This document shows, in pieces, positions 27,953 through 36,446 of a stretch of 64,000 bases of DNA. Made by a program: the position numbers and the translations under genes. Position 1 is the stretch's first letter, and each line of letters starts with the position of its first letter. The DNA is from Micrococcales bacterium (GTDB taxonomy: Bacteria; Actinomycetota; Actinomycetes; S36-B12; UBA10799), in NCBI GenBank assembly GCA_016703125.1, contig JADJCR010000002.1, positions 124,001 to 188,000 on the forward strand. Reading direction: 5' to 3'. The notes below the pieces were generated by a model. The model saw nothing but the letters and a program-made list of their open reading frames with translations, was not told where the DNA came from and did not search any database.

Positions 27953-29286
27953 GTTCAGCAGCCGCCAGTGCACCGGCACGCAAAGGGGGTGACTGGCTCG
28001 AGAGCTGGAACCCCGAGGACGCCCAGACGTGGGACTCAGGGCGGGCCTGGAAGACCCTCTGGATCACCACCTTCAACCTCACCCTGGCGTTCATCACCTG
28101 GTTCCTGGTCTCCGCCATCGCCCCGCAGCTGAACTTCATCGGCTTCGACCTGTCCACCAGCCAGCTCTATTGGCTGGTCGCCATGCCGGGTCTGGCCGGT
28201 GGTCTGCTGCGGTTGGTGTGGATGTTCCTGCCACCCATCCTCGGCACCCGCAGACTCGTGTGGCTGAGCAGCCTGCTGCTGATCATCCCGCTGGCCGGGT
28301 GGGCCATGGCTGTGCAGAATTCGAACACCTCGTACACCGTCCTGCTCGTCCTGGCCTTCCTGGCCGGTATCGGCGGCGGCGTGTTCAGCGGCTTCATGCC
28401 GAGCACCTCGTACTTCTTCCCGAAAGCCAAGCAGGGCACGGCCCTGGGCATCCAGGCCGGGATCGGCAACTTCGGCGTGAGCATCGTGCAGTTCGTGACC
28501 CCGTGGATCATCGGGTTCGCCCTGATCGGCGGCTCGCAGGCTTTCGTCAACGAGGACAAGGGCATCAACAAGGAGGTCTGGTACCAGAACGCCGGCTACA
28601 TCTGGATCCCGTTCGTCATCGTGGGCGTCGTCCTCGCCTTCACCATGCTGAAGTCGGTCCCGGTCCAGGCCCGCGGTGTGAAGGACCAGCTGGACATCTT
28701 CGGCAACAAGCACACGTGGCTGATGACGTGGCTGTATGTCCTCACCTTCGGCACGTTCTCCGGCATGGCCGCCCAGTTCGCCCTGCTGATGAAGAACTTC
28801 TATGGCACCCCGTTCGGCGCAGACGGCATCACTGCGGTGTCGTACGCCTTCCTCGGCGCGCTCGTCGGCTCTGCGGCGCGCGTGCTGGCCGGACCCGTCG
28901 CCGACCGTGCCGGGGGCGCGAAGGTGACTCTGGTCGCGGTGATCGGCATCGCGTTCTCCGCGCTGTACACCTCGTTCCAGTTGTCTCCGAGCAACGTGGA
29001 CGAGTTCCCGAAGTTCCTCTGGGGGATGCTGGCGATCTTCTTCTTCGCCGGGGTCGGCAACGCCAGTACCTTCAAGCAGATGCCGATGATCTTCGAACCC
29101 CGGCAGGCGGGCGGGGTCATCGGTTGGACCGCGGCGATCGCCGCCTTCGGCCCGTTCGTGTTCGGCGTCATGTTCGCCACCGGCAACGCCCAGATGCTGT
29201 ACTGGCTGGGTTTCGTGACGTGTCTGATCGGCGCCGGGCTCACCTGGTACTACTACGCACGACCGGGCGCGGAGAAGCCGTCCTGA
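27949..29286 (+). CDS. NarK-type nitrate/nitrite transporter 2
   Basis: The 445-residue MFS protein has about twelve helices and the NarK features GLRRLVWMFLPPILGTRR-type early loop, GIGGGVFSGFMPSTSYFFP and GIQAGIGNFGVS (nitrate signature 1 region), and VGNASTFKQMPMIF in the second half. A hydrophilic N-terminus (WLESWNPEDAQTWDSGRAWK) is characteristic of the NarK2 subgroup. Paired NarK1 and NarK2 proteins in other bacteria divide proton-nitrate symport and nitrate/nitrite antiport between them; which does which here cannot be read from sequence. ATG 27949 overlaps the narK1 stop. Confidence 0.9.
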   Translation: MSSAAASAPARKGGDWLESWNPEDAQTWDSGRAWKTLWITTFNLTLAFITWFLVSAIAPQLNFIGFDLSTSQLYWLVAMPGLAGGLLRLVWMFLPPILGTRRLVWLSSLLLIIPLAGWAMAVQNSNTSYTVLLVLAFLAGIGGGVFSGFMPSTSYFFPKAKQGTALGIQAGIGNFGVSIVQFVTPWIIGFALIGGSQAFVNEDKGINKEVWYQNAGYIWIPFVIVGVVLAFTMLKSVPVQARGVKDQLDIFGNKHTWLMTWLYVLTFGTFSGMAAQFALLMKNFYGTPFGADGITAVSYAFLGALVGSAARVLAGPVADRAGGAKVTLVAVIGIAFSALYTSFQLSPSNVDEFPKFLWGMLAIFFFAGVGNASTFKQMPMIFEPRQAGGVIGWTAAIAAFGPFVFGVMFATGNAQMLYWLGFVTCLIGAGLTWYYYARPGAEKPS

Positions 29287-29290
29287 TCCG

Positions 29291-30430
29291 TCAGGGCAGG
29301 GCCAGCCACCGCACCTGCGTGCCGGTGGCGGCCCCGCCCGGCGGCAACACTGCGAACCCGTCAGCAGCAGCCAGGCCCCGCAGCATCGCCGAGCCCAGGT
29401 GCGTCACCGAATGTGCGGTGCCGGCGTCCAGACGGCAGGCGAGCAAGCGGTGCTCCCCCGCCGGCGCGGTCGCGGCGGCTGCCAACGTGACCACCGGCAG
29501 GTCCGGTGACCAGCGGCCGAGCATCGCCGCGATCAAAGGGGCGCCCAGCGTGAGCAGCGACACCACCGCGCTCTGCGGGTTCCCCGGCAGGGCCACCAGC
29601 CAGCGACCGGCGATCCGGGCTGCGGCCATGGGGTGGCCGGGGCGCACCGCGACACTGTCCACGACCCACTGCCCGCCGAGGTCTGCGACGGCCGCGTGCA
29701 GGTGGTCGACGGGGCCCGCCGCCGTCCCGCCGGTGGTCATGACGATGTCGGCATCGGCATCGCGGATCGCCGCGATGTGGGCGGCCAGGGTGTCCTCGGC
29801 ACGCGCCACGGACACGACCCGCGCCCCCAACCGCCGGATCCAGCCGGGCAACTGCGGACCCAGTGCGTCGCGCACCCGCCCCGGTCCGGCCACGCCGGCG
29901 TCCACCAGTTCGTCGCCGAACAACAGCAGCGCCACGCGGGGCGTCCGCCGCACGAGCAGTTCGTCCAGGCCCGCCGCGCAGGCCAGCCCGATCAGTGCGG
30001 GGTCCACCACTGCGCCCGCTGCCGCCAGCACCTCACCGGCTCGGCACTCCTCGCCGCGTGGCCGCAGGTCCGACGACCGCGCCGGGCCGTCCACCCTGCC
30101 GCCTGTCACTGTCGCGTGTTCGGTGCGCAGCACCGCAGTCGTGCCGTCGGGAACCGCCGCCCCCGTGGCGATCACCACCGCCTCACCCGACGTCAAGACC
30201 ATCGGTGGGGCAGCTCCCGCCAGCACCGTCCCGACGACCGTCCAGGGACCCGGGCCACAGACCGCCCAGCCATCCATCGCCGAGGTGTCGGCGGCCGGGA
30301 GGTCGGTCAGAGCCTCAACCGGGCCCGCCAGCGTGCGGCCGTCGGCTGTGGCCGGCGCCAGCGTCTCGCCCGGTAGGAGGACCGCATCGGCCAGCAGAGC
30401 GCGGGCGGTGTCCCAGTCGGGCTCACGCAT
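29291..30430 (-). CDS. moeA: Molybdopterin molybdenumtransferase
   Basis: MoeA inserts molybdate into adenylated molybdopterin. The 379-residue protein has the N-terminal DTSAMDGWAV motif, a middle barrel (GEAVVIATGAAVPDGTTAVL), and the MoCF-binding domain IVMTTGGTAAGPVDHL, with VALPGNPQSAVVSL and a C-terminal beta domain. ATG 30430 was chosen because MREPDWDTARALL opens the conserved part; it overlaps the mobA stop by 8 bases. It converges on narK2 with four bases between stops. The usual GGxSxG motif reads GGTAAG, a mild variation. Confidence 0.88.
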   Translation of the reverse strand: MREPDWDTARALLADAVLLPGETLAPATADGRTLAGPVEALTDLPAADTSAMDGWAVCGPGPWTVVGTVLAGAAPPMVLTSGEAVVIATGAAVPDGTTAVLRTEHATVTGGRVDGPARSSDLRPRGEECRAGEVLAAAGAVVDPALIGLACAAGLDELLVRRTPRVALLLFGDELVDAGVAGPGRVRDALGPQLPGWIRRLGARVVSVARAEDTLAAHIAAIRDADADIVMTTGGTAAGPVDHLHAAVADLGGQWVVDSVAVRPGHPMAAARIAGRWLVALPGNPQSAVVSLLTLGAPLIAAMLGRWSPDLPVVTLAAAATAPAGEHRLLACRLDAGTAHSVTHLGSAMLRGLAAADGFAVLPPGGAATGTQVRWLALP

Positions 30431-31190
30431 CGGAGGACCACGATTGCGCGAGTCCGGCGATCCGCACCGCCGTCTCGCGGGGGTCGGCGCCGTTGGCCAC
30501 GGCAAGACCCATGAGGTAGGTCGTCACGGGGGCCGCCGGGCGCTGCACCGCATGTGCGGCCTCCTTGGCGACGTCCAGAACGACGGCGACGTCGACGTCG
30601 GCTGTGATGCCCAGTTCGCGCTTGACGGCTTCCACCCATGTGTCCATGTCGTCCATTATCAGCCGTTGCTGGGCCGCGTGGAGGTCCTGCGCGGTATCGA
30701 TGTCGACGAGGGCATCGGCGGCCACGTCGACGTACTCGACGGCCAGTCGCGCCAGAACCTCGCGCATGCTCATCCCGGCGGTTGGCGCCGCCCGGCGCAA
30801 GGCAGGCGTGCGGTACCACGCGCACAGCGGCTGGGCGTGGCCTTCGGTGCGCGGCACGAGTGCATCGCCGGCGGGCAGGGGCAGTTGCAGCAGCGCGGGC
30901 ACGGCGAACGGCATGTCAGTGGCGAGTACCGCCACGAACGGCGTGCTGGTCACCGCGATCCCCGCGGCGATGCCTGCAGCCGGTCCGCCTCCCGGTGGAT
31001 CCTCCCGGGTGAGCGTGATCGGCCGTCGGACGTGGGGATCGGGTCCGACCACCACCACCGGGACCTCCGGCGGCAACCCGGCCAGGATGCGATCGATCAT
31101 CCTCCGGCCCGCCACCGGGGTGGTCGCCTTGTCCCGTCCCAGCCGTCGGCTGGCCCCCCCGGTCAGCACGATTGCCGTCCAGTCGGTCAC
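30423..31190 (-). CDS. mobA: Molybdenum cofactor guanylyltransferase fused to a DUF6457-like domain
   Basis: Residues 1 to about 170 are a MobA nucleotidyltransferase, which attaches GMP to Mo-molybdopterin to give MGD. LTGGASRRLGRDKA is the GTP-binding loop and LATDMPFAVPALL carries the metal-binding aspartate. After LVDIDTAQDL a linker leads to about 80 residues (MDDMDTWVEAVKRELGI, VLDVAKEAAHAVQRPAAPVT) of a DUF6457-type helical domain often found beside or fused to MobA in actinobacteria. GTG 31190 gives the family N-terminus MTDWTAIVLTGG. The gene is divergent from moaC and just upstream of moeA. Confidence 0.85.
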   Translation of the reverse strand: MTDWTAIVLTGGASRRLGRDKATTPVAGRRMIDRILAGLPPEVPVVVVGPDPHVRRPITLTREDPPGGGPAAGIAAGIAVTSTPFVAVLATDMPFAVPALLQLPLPAGDALVPRTEGHAQPLCAWYRTPALRRAAPTAGMSMREVLARLAVEYVDVAADALVDIDTAQDLHAAQQRLIMDDMDTWVEAVKRELGITADVDVAVVLDVAKEAAHAVQRPAAPVTTYLMGLAVANGADPRETAVRIAGLAQSWSSDA

Positions 31191-31219
31191 ACTCGCAGAC
31201 TAGGGGCAGGGAGGTGGGC

Positions 31220-31684
31220 ATGGCCGAGGGCTTGAGCCACATCGATGCACGGGGTCACGCGCGCATGGTGGACGTGGCGGGCAAGGACGTGACCGTGCGT
31301 ACCGCGCTGGCCCGCGGCCGGGTCCGGACGTCCGCGGCGCCGGCGATCGCGGAGGGGACCGTCGCCAAAGGTGATGTCCTGGCCACCGCCCGCATCGCCG
31401 GGATCATGGCCGCCAAACGCACGCCTGATCTCATTCCCATGTGCCATCCCATCGCCGTGCACGGTGTGACGGTGGACCTCGAGGTGGGCGATGACAGCGT
31501 GGCGGTGACCGCCCAGGTCCGTACCGCGGACCGGACCGGCGTGGAGATGGAGGCGCTCACGGCCGTGACGGTCGCCTGCCTGACGATCATCGACATGACG
31601 AAGGCCCTCGACCCGGCGGCGACCATCGAGGCCGTGCAGGTCGTGCGCAAGACCGGCGGTGCCAGCGGGGACTGGCAGCGATGA
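31220..31684 (+). CDS. moaC: Cyclic pyranopterin monophosphate synthase
   Basis: MoaC converts the MoaA product to cyclic pyranopterin monophosphate, the first committed molybdopterin step. In the 154-residue protein the signatures are MVDVAGKDVTVRTA, KGDVLATARIAGIMAAKRTPD, LIPMCHPI (active-site His) and GVEMEALTAVTVACLTIIDM. ATG 31220 is preceded by GGGAGGTGG. Its stop overlaps the mogA-moaE start (ATGA), opening a moaC-mogA/moaE-moaA-moaD operon. Confidence 0.94.
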   Translation: MAEGLSHIDARGHARMVDVAGKDVTVRTALARGRVRTSAAPAIAEGTVAKGDVLATARIAGIMAAKRTPDLIPMCHPIAVHGVTVDLEVGDDSVAVTAQVRTADRTGVEMEALTAVTVACLTIIDMTKALDPAATIEAVQVVRKTGGASGDWQR

Positions 31685-32544
31685 GGGCCGCCGTGATCGT
31701 CTGCTCCGACTCGGTCGCCGCCGGCACCACCGAGGACACCACCGGGCCGGTGCTCGTCGGCGGGCTGCGGGAGATCGGCTGCGACACCACGGTGGTCGTC
31801 GTGCCCGACGAGGTCGACCGGATCACCACCGCCATCCGCGCGGCTGACGCCGAGGTCGTGGTGTGCACCGGAGGGACCGGGCTGGGCCCGCGCGACGTCA
31901 CACCGGACGCCGTGCGCGCGGTGATCGACCGGGAGTTGCCCGGATTCGGGGAGGCTTTCCGGGCCCGTGGCCGCGCCGTCACCCCGCTGGCCGACCTGTC
32001 GCGCGCGGTCGCCGGCAGCATGGGCCAGACCCTCGTGGTGGCGGTGCCGGGCAGTCGCTCGGCGGTCGCCGACGCCCTGGCTGTGCTCGGGCCACTGCTG
32101 GACCACGCCCACCACGTGATGGGAGGCGCCCACCACCGCGGGCTGGTGCGCGAGGCACCCATCACGACGGCCGAGGTGGAGGCGAAGGTGCGCCGTGACG
32201 ACGCCGGAGCGGTGGTCGTGTTCGAGGGCCGCGTCCGCGACCATGACCACGAGCGGTCGGTGGCGTCACTGCGGTACGAGGGTCACCCGGAGGCCGACCT
32301 CATTCTGCAGGAGGTCGTGTCGCAGGCACGGGGACTGCCCGGAGTTCTGGAGGCGGCGGCTCTGCACCGCGTCGGCGGGCTGGCGATCGGTGAGCTGGCG
32401 TTCGTGGCCGCAGTCAGCGCCGCGCACCGCGGGGAAGCGTTCGCCGCGTGTGCGTGGTTGGTGGATGCGGTCAAGGACCAGTTGCCGGTCTGGAAGTTGC
32501 AGCGCTTCACCGACGGTTCTGAGGAGTGGGTCAATTGCGCCTGA
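31681..32544 (+). CDS. MogA-MoaE fusion protein
   Basis: Two Moco enzymes share one 287-residue chain. Residues 1 to about 150 are a MogA/MoaB molybdopterin adenylyltransferase (VCTGGTGLGPRDVTPDAV, VAVPGSRSAVADAL). From about 155 (REAPITTAEVEAKV) to the end is the large subunit of molybdopterin synthase, MoaE (AVVVFEGRVRDHDH, VASLRYEGH, AAALHRVGGLAIGELAFVAAVSAAHR, VKDQLPVWKLQRFTDGSEEW). The Lys and Arg residues of the MoaE active site are present. The fusion joins steps that are not consecutive partners in one enzyme, and presumably channels or balances expression. Confidence 0.9.
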   Translation: MRAAVIVCSDSVAAGTTEDTTGPVLVGGLREIGCDTTVVVVPDEVDRITTAIRAADAEVVVCTGGTGLGPRDVTPDAVRAVIDRELPGFGEAFRARGRAVTPLADLSRAVAGSMGQTLVVAVPGSRSAVADALAVLGPLLDHAHHVMGGAHHRGLVREAPITTAEVEAKVRRDDAGAVVVFEGRVRDHDHERSVASLRYEGHPEADLILQEVVSQARGLPGVLEAAALHRVGGLAIGELAFVAAVSAAHRGEAFAACAWLVDAVKDQLPVWKLQRFTDGSEEWVNCA

Positions 32545-33515
32545 TCGACGGTTTCGGACGTGTTCACAGCGATCTTCGGGTGTCGCTGACAGACCGGTGC
32601 TCCCTGCGGTGCACGTACTGCATGCCCGCCGAGGGTCTGCCCTGGCTGCCCGGCGAGCAGATGCTGTCCACCTCGGAATTGCTGCGACTGGTGACGGTCG
32701 CCGTCGACTGTGGCGTGCGCAGCGTGCGGCTGACCGGGGGCGAGCCGCTGTTGCGCCTCGACGTGCCGGCCGTCGTCGCAAGCATCGCGGGCCTCGGAGT
32801 CGAGGTCAGCATGACGACCAACGGCCTGCGCCTGCCGCAACTGGCCGCGCCGCTGCGGGACGCCGGCTTGCAGCGCGTCAACATCAGCCTCGACACCCTC
32901 GATCGGGAGACGTTCCGGCGCATGACGCACCGGGACAGGCTCGTCGACACCCTCAGCGGGATCCGGGCCGCGCAGGTGGCCGGACTTGAACCGGTGAAGG
33001 TGAACACGGTGCTGCTGCGTGGGATCAACGATCGCGAGGCGCCGGATCTGCTGCGCTGGGCGATCGGCGAGGGGGTGCACCTGCGTTTCATCGAGCAGAT
33101 GCCGCTGGACCCGCAGCACGGCTGGCGCCGCGAGGAGATGGTCACCGCCGAGGAGATCCTCGCCTCGCTGGCCGACGCCGGCTTTGCGCTCACACCGATC
33201 CCCGATCCGGGGCCGGCCCCCGCCCGCCGGTGGGACGTCAACGGCGGTCTGGCCACCGTCGGCGTGGTCGCATCGGTGACCAGGCCGTTCTGCGGTACCT
33301 GCAACCGGCTGCGGCTCACCGCCGACGGCCAGTGGCGCAACTGCTTGTTCGCCCACTCCGAGACCGACCTGCGGGGGCCGTTGCGCTCCGGTGCCGACGA
33401 CGCCGAACTGGCGCGCCTCATGGCCGCCGGGGTGGCCTCGAAGCGCGCTGGGCACGGCATCGACGACCCCGTGTTCCTCCAGCCCCCACGGCCCATGTCC
33501 GCGATCGGAGGCTGA
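32526..33515 (+). CDS. moaA: GTP 3',8-cyclase
   Basis: MoaA is the radical SAM enzyme that rearranges GTP in the first step of molybdopterin synthesis. The SAM cluster motif CSLRCTYC is near residue 25, followed by RLTGGEPLLR. The second, GTP-binding cluster has CGTCNRLRLTADGQWRNCLF. The C-terminal GG essential for activity is present (SAIGG). GTG 32526 overlaps the moaE end; TTG 32535, with GAGGAG eight bases upstream, is at least as good. At 329 codons the length is normal. Confidence 0.93.
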   Translation: MGQLRLIDGFGRVHSDLRVSLTDRCSLRCTYCMPAEGLPWLPGEQMLSTSELLRLVTVAVDCGVRSVRLTGGEPLLRLDVPAVVASIAGLGVEVSMTTNGLRLPQLAAPLRDAGLQRVNISLDTLDRETFRRMTHRDRLVDTLSGIRAAQVAGLEPVKVNTVLLRGINDREAPDLLRWAIGEGVHLRFIEQMPLDPQHGWRREEMVTAEEILASLADAGFALTPIPDPGPAPARRWDVNGGLATVGVVASVTRPFCGTCNRLRLTADGQWRNCLFAHSETDLRGPLRSGADDAELARLMAAGVASKRAGHGIDDPVFLQPPRPMSAIGG

Positions 33516-33516
33516 G

Positions 33517-33749
33517 GTGGCCGTCACGGTTCGCTTGTTCGCCGCCGCCCGGGAGGCCGCGGGGGCCGACCGCCTGGCAGTGCCCGCCGGGCCGGTCCGC
33601 GCGGGGTTGTTGGCCTTGGGCCTCGGGAGCGCTTCGAACAGGTCCTCGCCGTCTGCACCGTGGTCAGTGACGGTTACCGGCTCCGGGCCGACGACGCAGT
33701 CGAGGAGGACGCGGTCGTCGACGTGCTGCCGCCGTTCGCCGGGGGGTAG
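33517..33749 (+). CDS. moaD: Molybdopterin synthase sulfur carrier subunit, frameshifted
   Basis: Starting at GTG 33517, two bases after the moaA stop, the first frame reads VTVRLFAAAREAAGADRLAV, the MoaD ubiquitin-like N-terminus. Near 33615 it must shift to continue ERFEQVLAVCTVVSDGYRL and end VVDVLPPFAGG before TAG 33747-33749. The C-terminal Gly-Gly, thiocarboxylated for sulfur transfer to MoaE, is therefore encoded. About 77 residues fits the family. A conserved small gene broken by one indel in an otherwise complete pathway points to a sequence error. Confidence 0.82.
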
Positions 33750-33783
33750 GGCTTTCGCGACGGTTGTCGTCGCACCTGACCGG

Positions 33784-33839
33784 GAGGTTGGAGAACAACC
33801 CCGAGGTTGGAGGACGGCCGTGTGTGTTCTCCAACCTCG
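33784..33839. repeat. Intergenic hairpin repeat (family B)
   Basis: GAGGTTGGAGAAC (33784-33796) and CGAGGTTGGAG (33802-33812) are two direct copies, and either can pair with GTTCTCCAACCTCG (33826-33839), giving 13-bp or 11-bp perfect stems. It separates the converging moaD and htaA stops. A related hairpin lies at 57393-57430. Confidence 0.65.
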
Positions 33840-33868
33840 TGGACGCCGGCGCCCGGGCAGCCAGCAGG

Positions 33869-35181
33869 TCAGCGCACCCGCAGAACGACGCGCTTGGACA
33901 CTGAGCGAGCGGTCTGCGCGGTGCCCGGGAAGACGGCGCGCAGGGTGTGCTTGCCGACCTTCAGCCGCGGCAGTCTCACCACTGCCTTGCCCTTGCTCAG
34001 TCGTTTGGTCGCCAGCGTGCGGGAACCCTTCTTCACCGCGACCTTGCCCTTGACACCGGGCGCCCGGACGACGGCCACTGCGCGCTTGCCGGCCTTGACC
34101 GTGTCCTTCTTCAGCGAGAACGTGACCTTCGCTGGGGCCGGCGCCCTCCGGAACGTGATCGCAGTGAAGGTGTCGTAATCCGTGATGGCGTGGGAGTGTG
34201 CTGCCCAGGTGCTGACACCGAGCGTCTGCGTGGTGCCGTCCCAGCTCTTGCCGTCCTCGCCGGTGTACCGGCCCTTGATGGTCAGGGTGGTCTCGAACTC
34301 CCCATCGGCGTTCGGCGCGGTGGGCAGGTACTGCGCGGCCCCGAAGGTCGTCGCCGCGTTCATCCCGTAGCCCACGGTGGCCGCATCCGGGCCGAAGACC
34401 ACGTACAGCCCCTGAACCGGGCCGCCCTTCTTGGCCGGGTCGAAGCCTGTGCCTTTGACAGTGATGGTCGCCTGCTGGTCGGCCGTGAGGTTCTCGGCGC
34501 CCTCGATGGTCACCGCGGGACCGGTGCTGGTCGGCACGGAGTCGAAAGCCACGGACACCGCGGCCGGCGCCTTGTAGGGGTTGGCGCCGCTCGTGCCGGT
34601 GGCCCAGAACCAGCCCTTGAGGCTGGCCGGCAGGGCGTCGAGCAACGGCTGCGCGAACTGCTTGCCGTCGATCGGCGCTGGCACGCCCGGGGTCCCGGCG
34701 TTCTGCCACGGCGGGGTCACCTGCCAGGTCTTTGCGTTCGGAACCGCGGGCAGGTCGACGATCTTCACGTCGCCGACGATGGTCTCCGGTGCGCCCGGGG
34801 GCCGCGCGACGACATCGGCGACCAGCGCCCCGGACCCGGCCTTCACCACCACCTTGGGGTCGGCGAACGTGATCGAGTAATTGCCACGGTTGACGTTGCC
34901 GATGGTGACAGAACCGGTGAAGTCGATCGCGGTGGCCCCGGTCGCGGGGTCGTAGGACCCGTGCCGCCGGTGAAGGCCCAGCCCTCCCCGCCCTTCGTGA
35001 CGTTACCGGTCAGGGACTGTGCCTCGGTGATGCTGCCGCAGGACGCGATGGTCGCGTCGAACGCGCACTCGCTGATTTTCCAGGTCAGAGTCGCGCCGCT
35101 GGCGGAGTCGGCACTCGCGGGTGTGGCGACGAGCACGCTGCCCGCGACGGCGAGGACGGCGGGTATGGCGATCTTCTTCAC
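33869..35181 (-). CDS. htaA: Secreted HtaA-domain haem-binding protein, frameshifted
   Basis: A Sec signal peptide (MKKIAIPAVLAVAGSVLVATPASA) leads into one HtaA domain (LTWKISECAFDATIASCGS through YSITFADPKVVV, ending about base 34800). HtaA domains bind haem on the surface of corynebacteria and relatives. A frame change near 34960 splits that domain. The middle (about 34700-34200) contains KGTGFDPAKKGGPVQGLYV, similar to the two small secreted proteins next door, and the end is an Ig-like module (FSLKKDTVKAGKRAVAVV to VVLRVR). No LPxTG or terminal hydrophobic anchor is seen. GTG 35181 overlaps the DUF2470 stop, and the set reads leftward from the iron box. Confidence 0.82.
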
Positions 35182-35453
35182 TTCTCTCCTTGTGCTTGTT
35201 CGTGCATCTCAACGACGTACTTGCGGATGTCGGTCCGCTGGGTCAGCGGTCCGGGCCAGGCCAGCGCGACCTCACGGGCGGCACCCGGTGCCTCCACGAC
35301 CCGGACGTACAGTGCCGCCTCGTCCACCCCGGTCACCTCCGCCTGCGTGGCCGTGGGGGCCTGTTCGGCGACCATCACGAGCAGGTCCGCACGGTGGTCG
35401 TCGTTCATGTGCGTGGTCACGGCCCTGACCACCTCAGGGGTCAGCCAGTTCAC
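35178..35453 (-). CDS. DUF2470 (HugZ C-terminal-like) protein
   Basis: The 91-residue stand-alone DUF2470 domain resembles the C-terminal part of HugZ-type haem-handling proteins. HMNDDHRADLLVM near residue 15 is the family hallmark, whose His lies near haem in HugZ relatives, and the end RTDIRKYVVEMHEQAQ matches the conserved helix. It is cytoplasmic by lack of a signal. It overlaps both neighbours by 4 bases (GTGA), placing it inside the haem operon; a role in haem binding or degradation is inferred from that. Confidence 0.8.
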   Translation of the reverse strand: MNWLTPEVVRAVTTHMNDDHRADLLVMVAEQAPTATQAEVTGVDEAALYVRVVEAPGAAREVALAWPGPLTQRTDIRKYVVEMHEQAQGEK

Positions 35454-35902
35454 CGGAACCGGACCCGGATGGCGCGGTCGTAGGAGCGGTCGCCACCGGC
35501 GCGGTGATCACGGCGGACGACGATCGCGCACTTGGTCGTCTTGCAGTTGACCGATCCGAAGGACGAGCGCACGGGCAGGCGGAAGGTCCGCCCGGGCTTG
35601 GCGATGTTCGACGCGCTCGGCCGCGGACCGTAGGGGTACTTGCCGAGCACCCACACCCCGGCGTACTGCCCGCCGGTGTTCAGGCACTGGCTCGCAGTCG
35701 GCCGCGCACCCTTCGCCGGTTTCTTGCACAGGCGCACGTAGACACCGGCCTTCTTCGGCAGGCCGGAGACCTTGACGGTCACGCTGCCGCTGGACGGTAG
35801 CCCCTTGCGGGGCGAGACGTCCACCGTCATGGCGGACGCGGCCGCGGGGGTCGCCAACACGATCGCGGGGGCGGCGATCAGGGCCAGGGCTTTCACAGTC
35901 AC
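35450..35902 (-). CDS. Small secreted Ig-like protein of the haem locus
   Basis: A signal peptide (ALALIAAPAIVLATPAAASA) precedes about 125 mature residues. SGLPKKAGVYVRLCKKPAKG, ASQCLNTGGQYAGVWVLGKYPYG and GSVNCKTTKCAIVVRRDH contain four cysteines, likely two disulfides, in what looks like a neocarzinostatin/Ig-like sandwich. It shares the phrase GxYVxxC with the neighbouring lipoprotein and with the middle of the HtaA protein. GTG 35902 overlaps the upstream stop; GTG 35896 has the better ribosome-site spacing. Haem or hemoprotein binding is a guess from location. Confidence 0.7.
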   Translation of the reverse strand: MTVKALALIAAPAIVLATPAAASAMTVDVSPRKGLPSSGSVTVKVSGLPKKAGVYVRLCKKPAKGARPTASQCLNTGGQYAGVWVLGKYPYGPRPSASNIAKPGRTFRLPVRSSFGSVNCKTTKCAIVVRRDHRAGGDRSYDRAIRVRFR

Positions 35903-36399
35903 TTCTCCTCGAAGGTGATGGGGATGAACACGTCCTGCGTGCGGTCGGTGGTGCGGGTGTGGTCGGCGCGAGCGGCGACTCCGCAGACCATCTCGCGGCA
36001 GTCCACGTCGCCGATGTGCGCCGTGGCGCGGATCTGCACGTCGAAGGACCCGCCGGGCCCGTACGGCACCGCAAGTCCCGCTCCGTACGGGGGCGGGTCC
36101 GACGACACCCACGCCGAGGCCCCCGACTCCCCCGTGGTGTCGACGCCACCTCCGCACGGGCTCGGCGGCTCCCCGGCCGGCGGTTGCACGCAGAAGGCGA
36201 CGTAGATGCCCTTGCGCTCGTCGAATCCGCGGCCGGTCACCGCCAGGGTGGCGGGCCCGGTCAGCACCGCCCCGGGCGCCACCTGCACGGTGGGGCCGGA
36301 CGCCGAGGCAGTCACAGCCGGTTGGGCCCCGGCGGACCCGCAGCCGGCCAGACCGAGGACCGCGAGGCCCACGACGGTGGGGAGTGTTCGGCCGATCAT
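35899..36399 (-). CDS. Lipoprotein with Ig-like domain, first gene behind the iron box
   Basis: A lipoprotein signal (VVGLAVLGLAGC) is followed by about 145 residues with four cysteines: VTGRGFDERKGIYVAFCVQPP, PCGGGVDTTGESGASAWVSSD and DVDCREMVCGVAARADHTRTTD. The fold looks like the Ig-like domain of the next protein downstream. ATG 36399 lies only 5 bases from the iron box, so transcription must begin inside or very close to it and iron repression should be direct. Family name not recognised; a surface haem-relay lipoprotein is plausible. Confidence 0.7.
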   Translation of the reverse strand: MIGRTLPTVVGLAVLGLAGCGSAGAQPAVTASASGPTVQVAPGAVLTGPATLAVTGRGFDERKGIYVAFCVQPPAGEPPSPCGGGVDTTGESGASAWVSSDPPPYGAGLAVPYGPGGSFDVQIRATAHIGDVDCREMVCGVAARADHTRTTDRTQDVFIPITFEEK

Positions 36400-36403
36400 G
36401 TAG

Positions 36404-36422
36404 TTAGGTTAGCCTTACCTTA
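36404..36422. promoter_or_regulatory. DtxR/IdeR iron box
   Basis: TTAGGTTAGCCTTACCTTA matches the DtxR/IdeR operator consensus TTAGGTTAGSCTAACCTAA at 17 of 19 positions. It lies alone in the 47-base gap between the divergent lipoprotein-htaA and hmuO-hmuTUV units, so one iron-loaded repressor dimer pair can silence both. Confidence 0.9.
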
Positions 36423-36446
36423 ACTAGACCCGGAGGAGGGGTACCC

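Noticed and set aside
28029..31235. A 1068-residue plus-strand open frame across narK2, moeA and mobA
   Set aside because: It is a low-complexity Arg/Pro/Ser translation overlapping clearly conserved genes in other frames and strands; no family motif.
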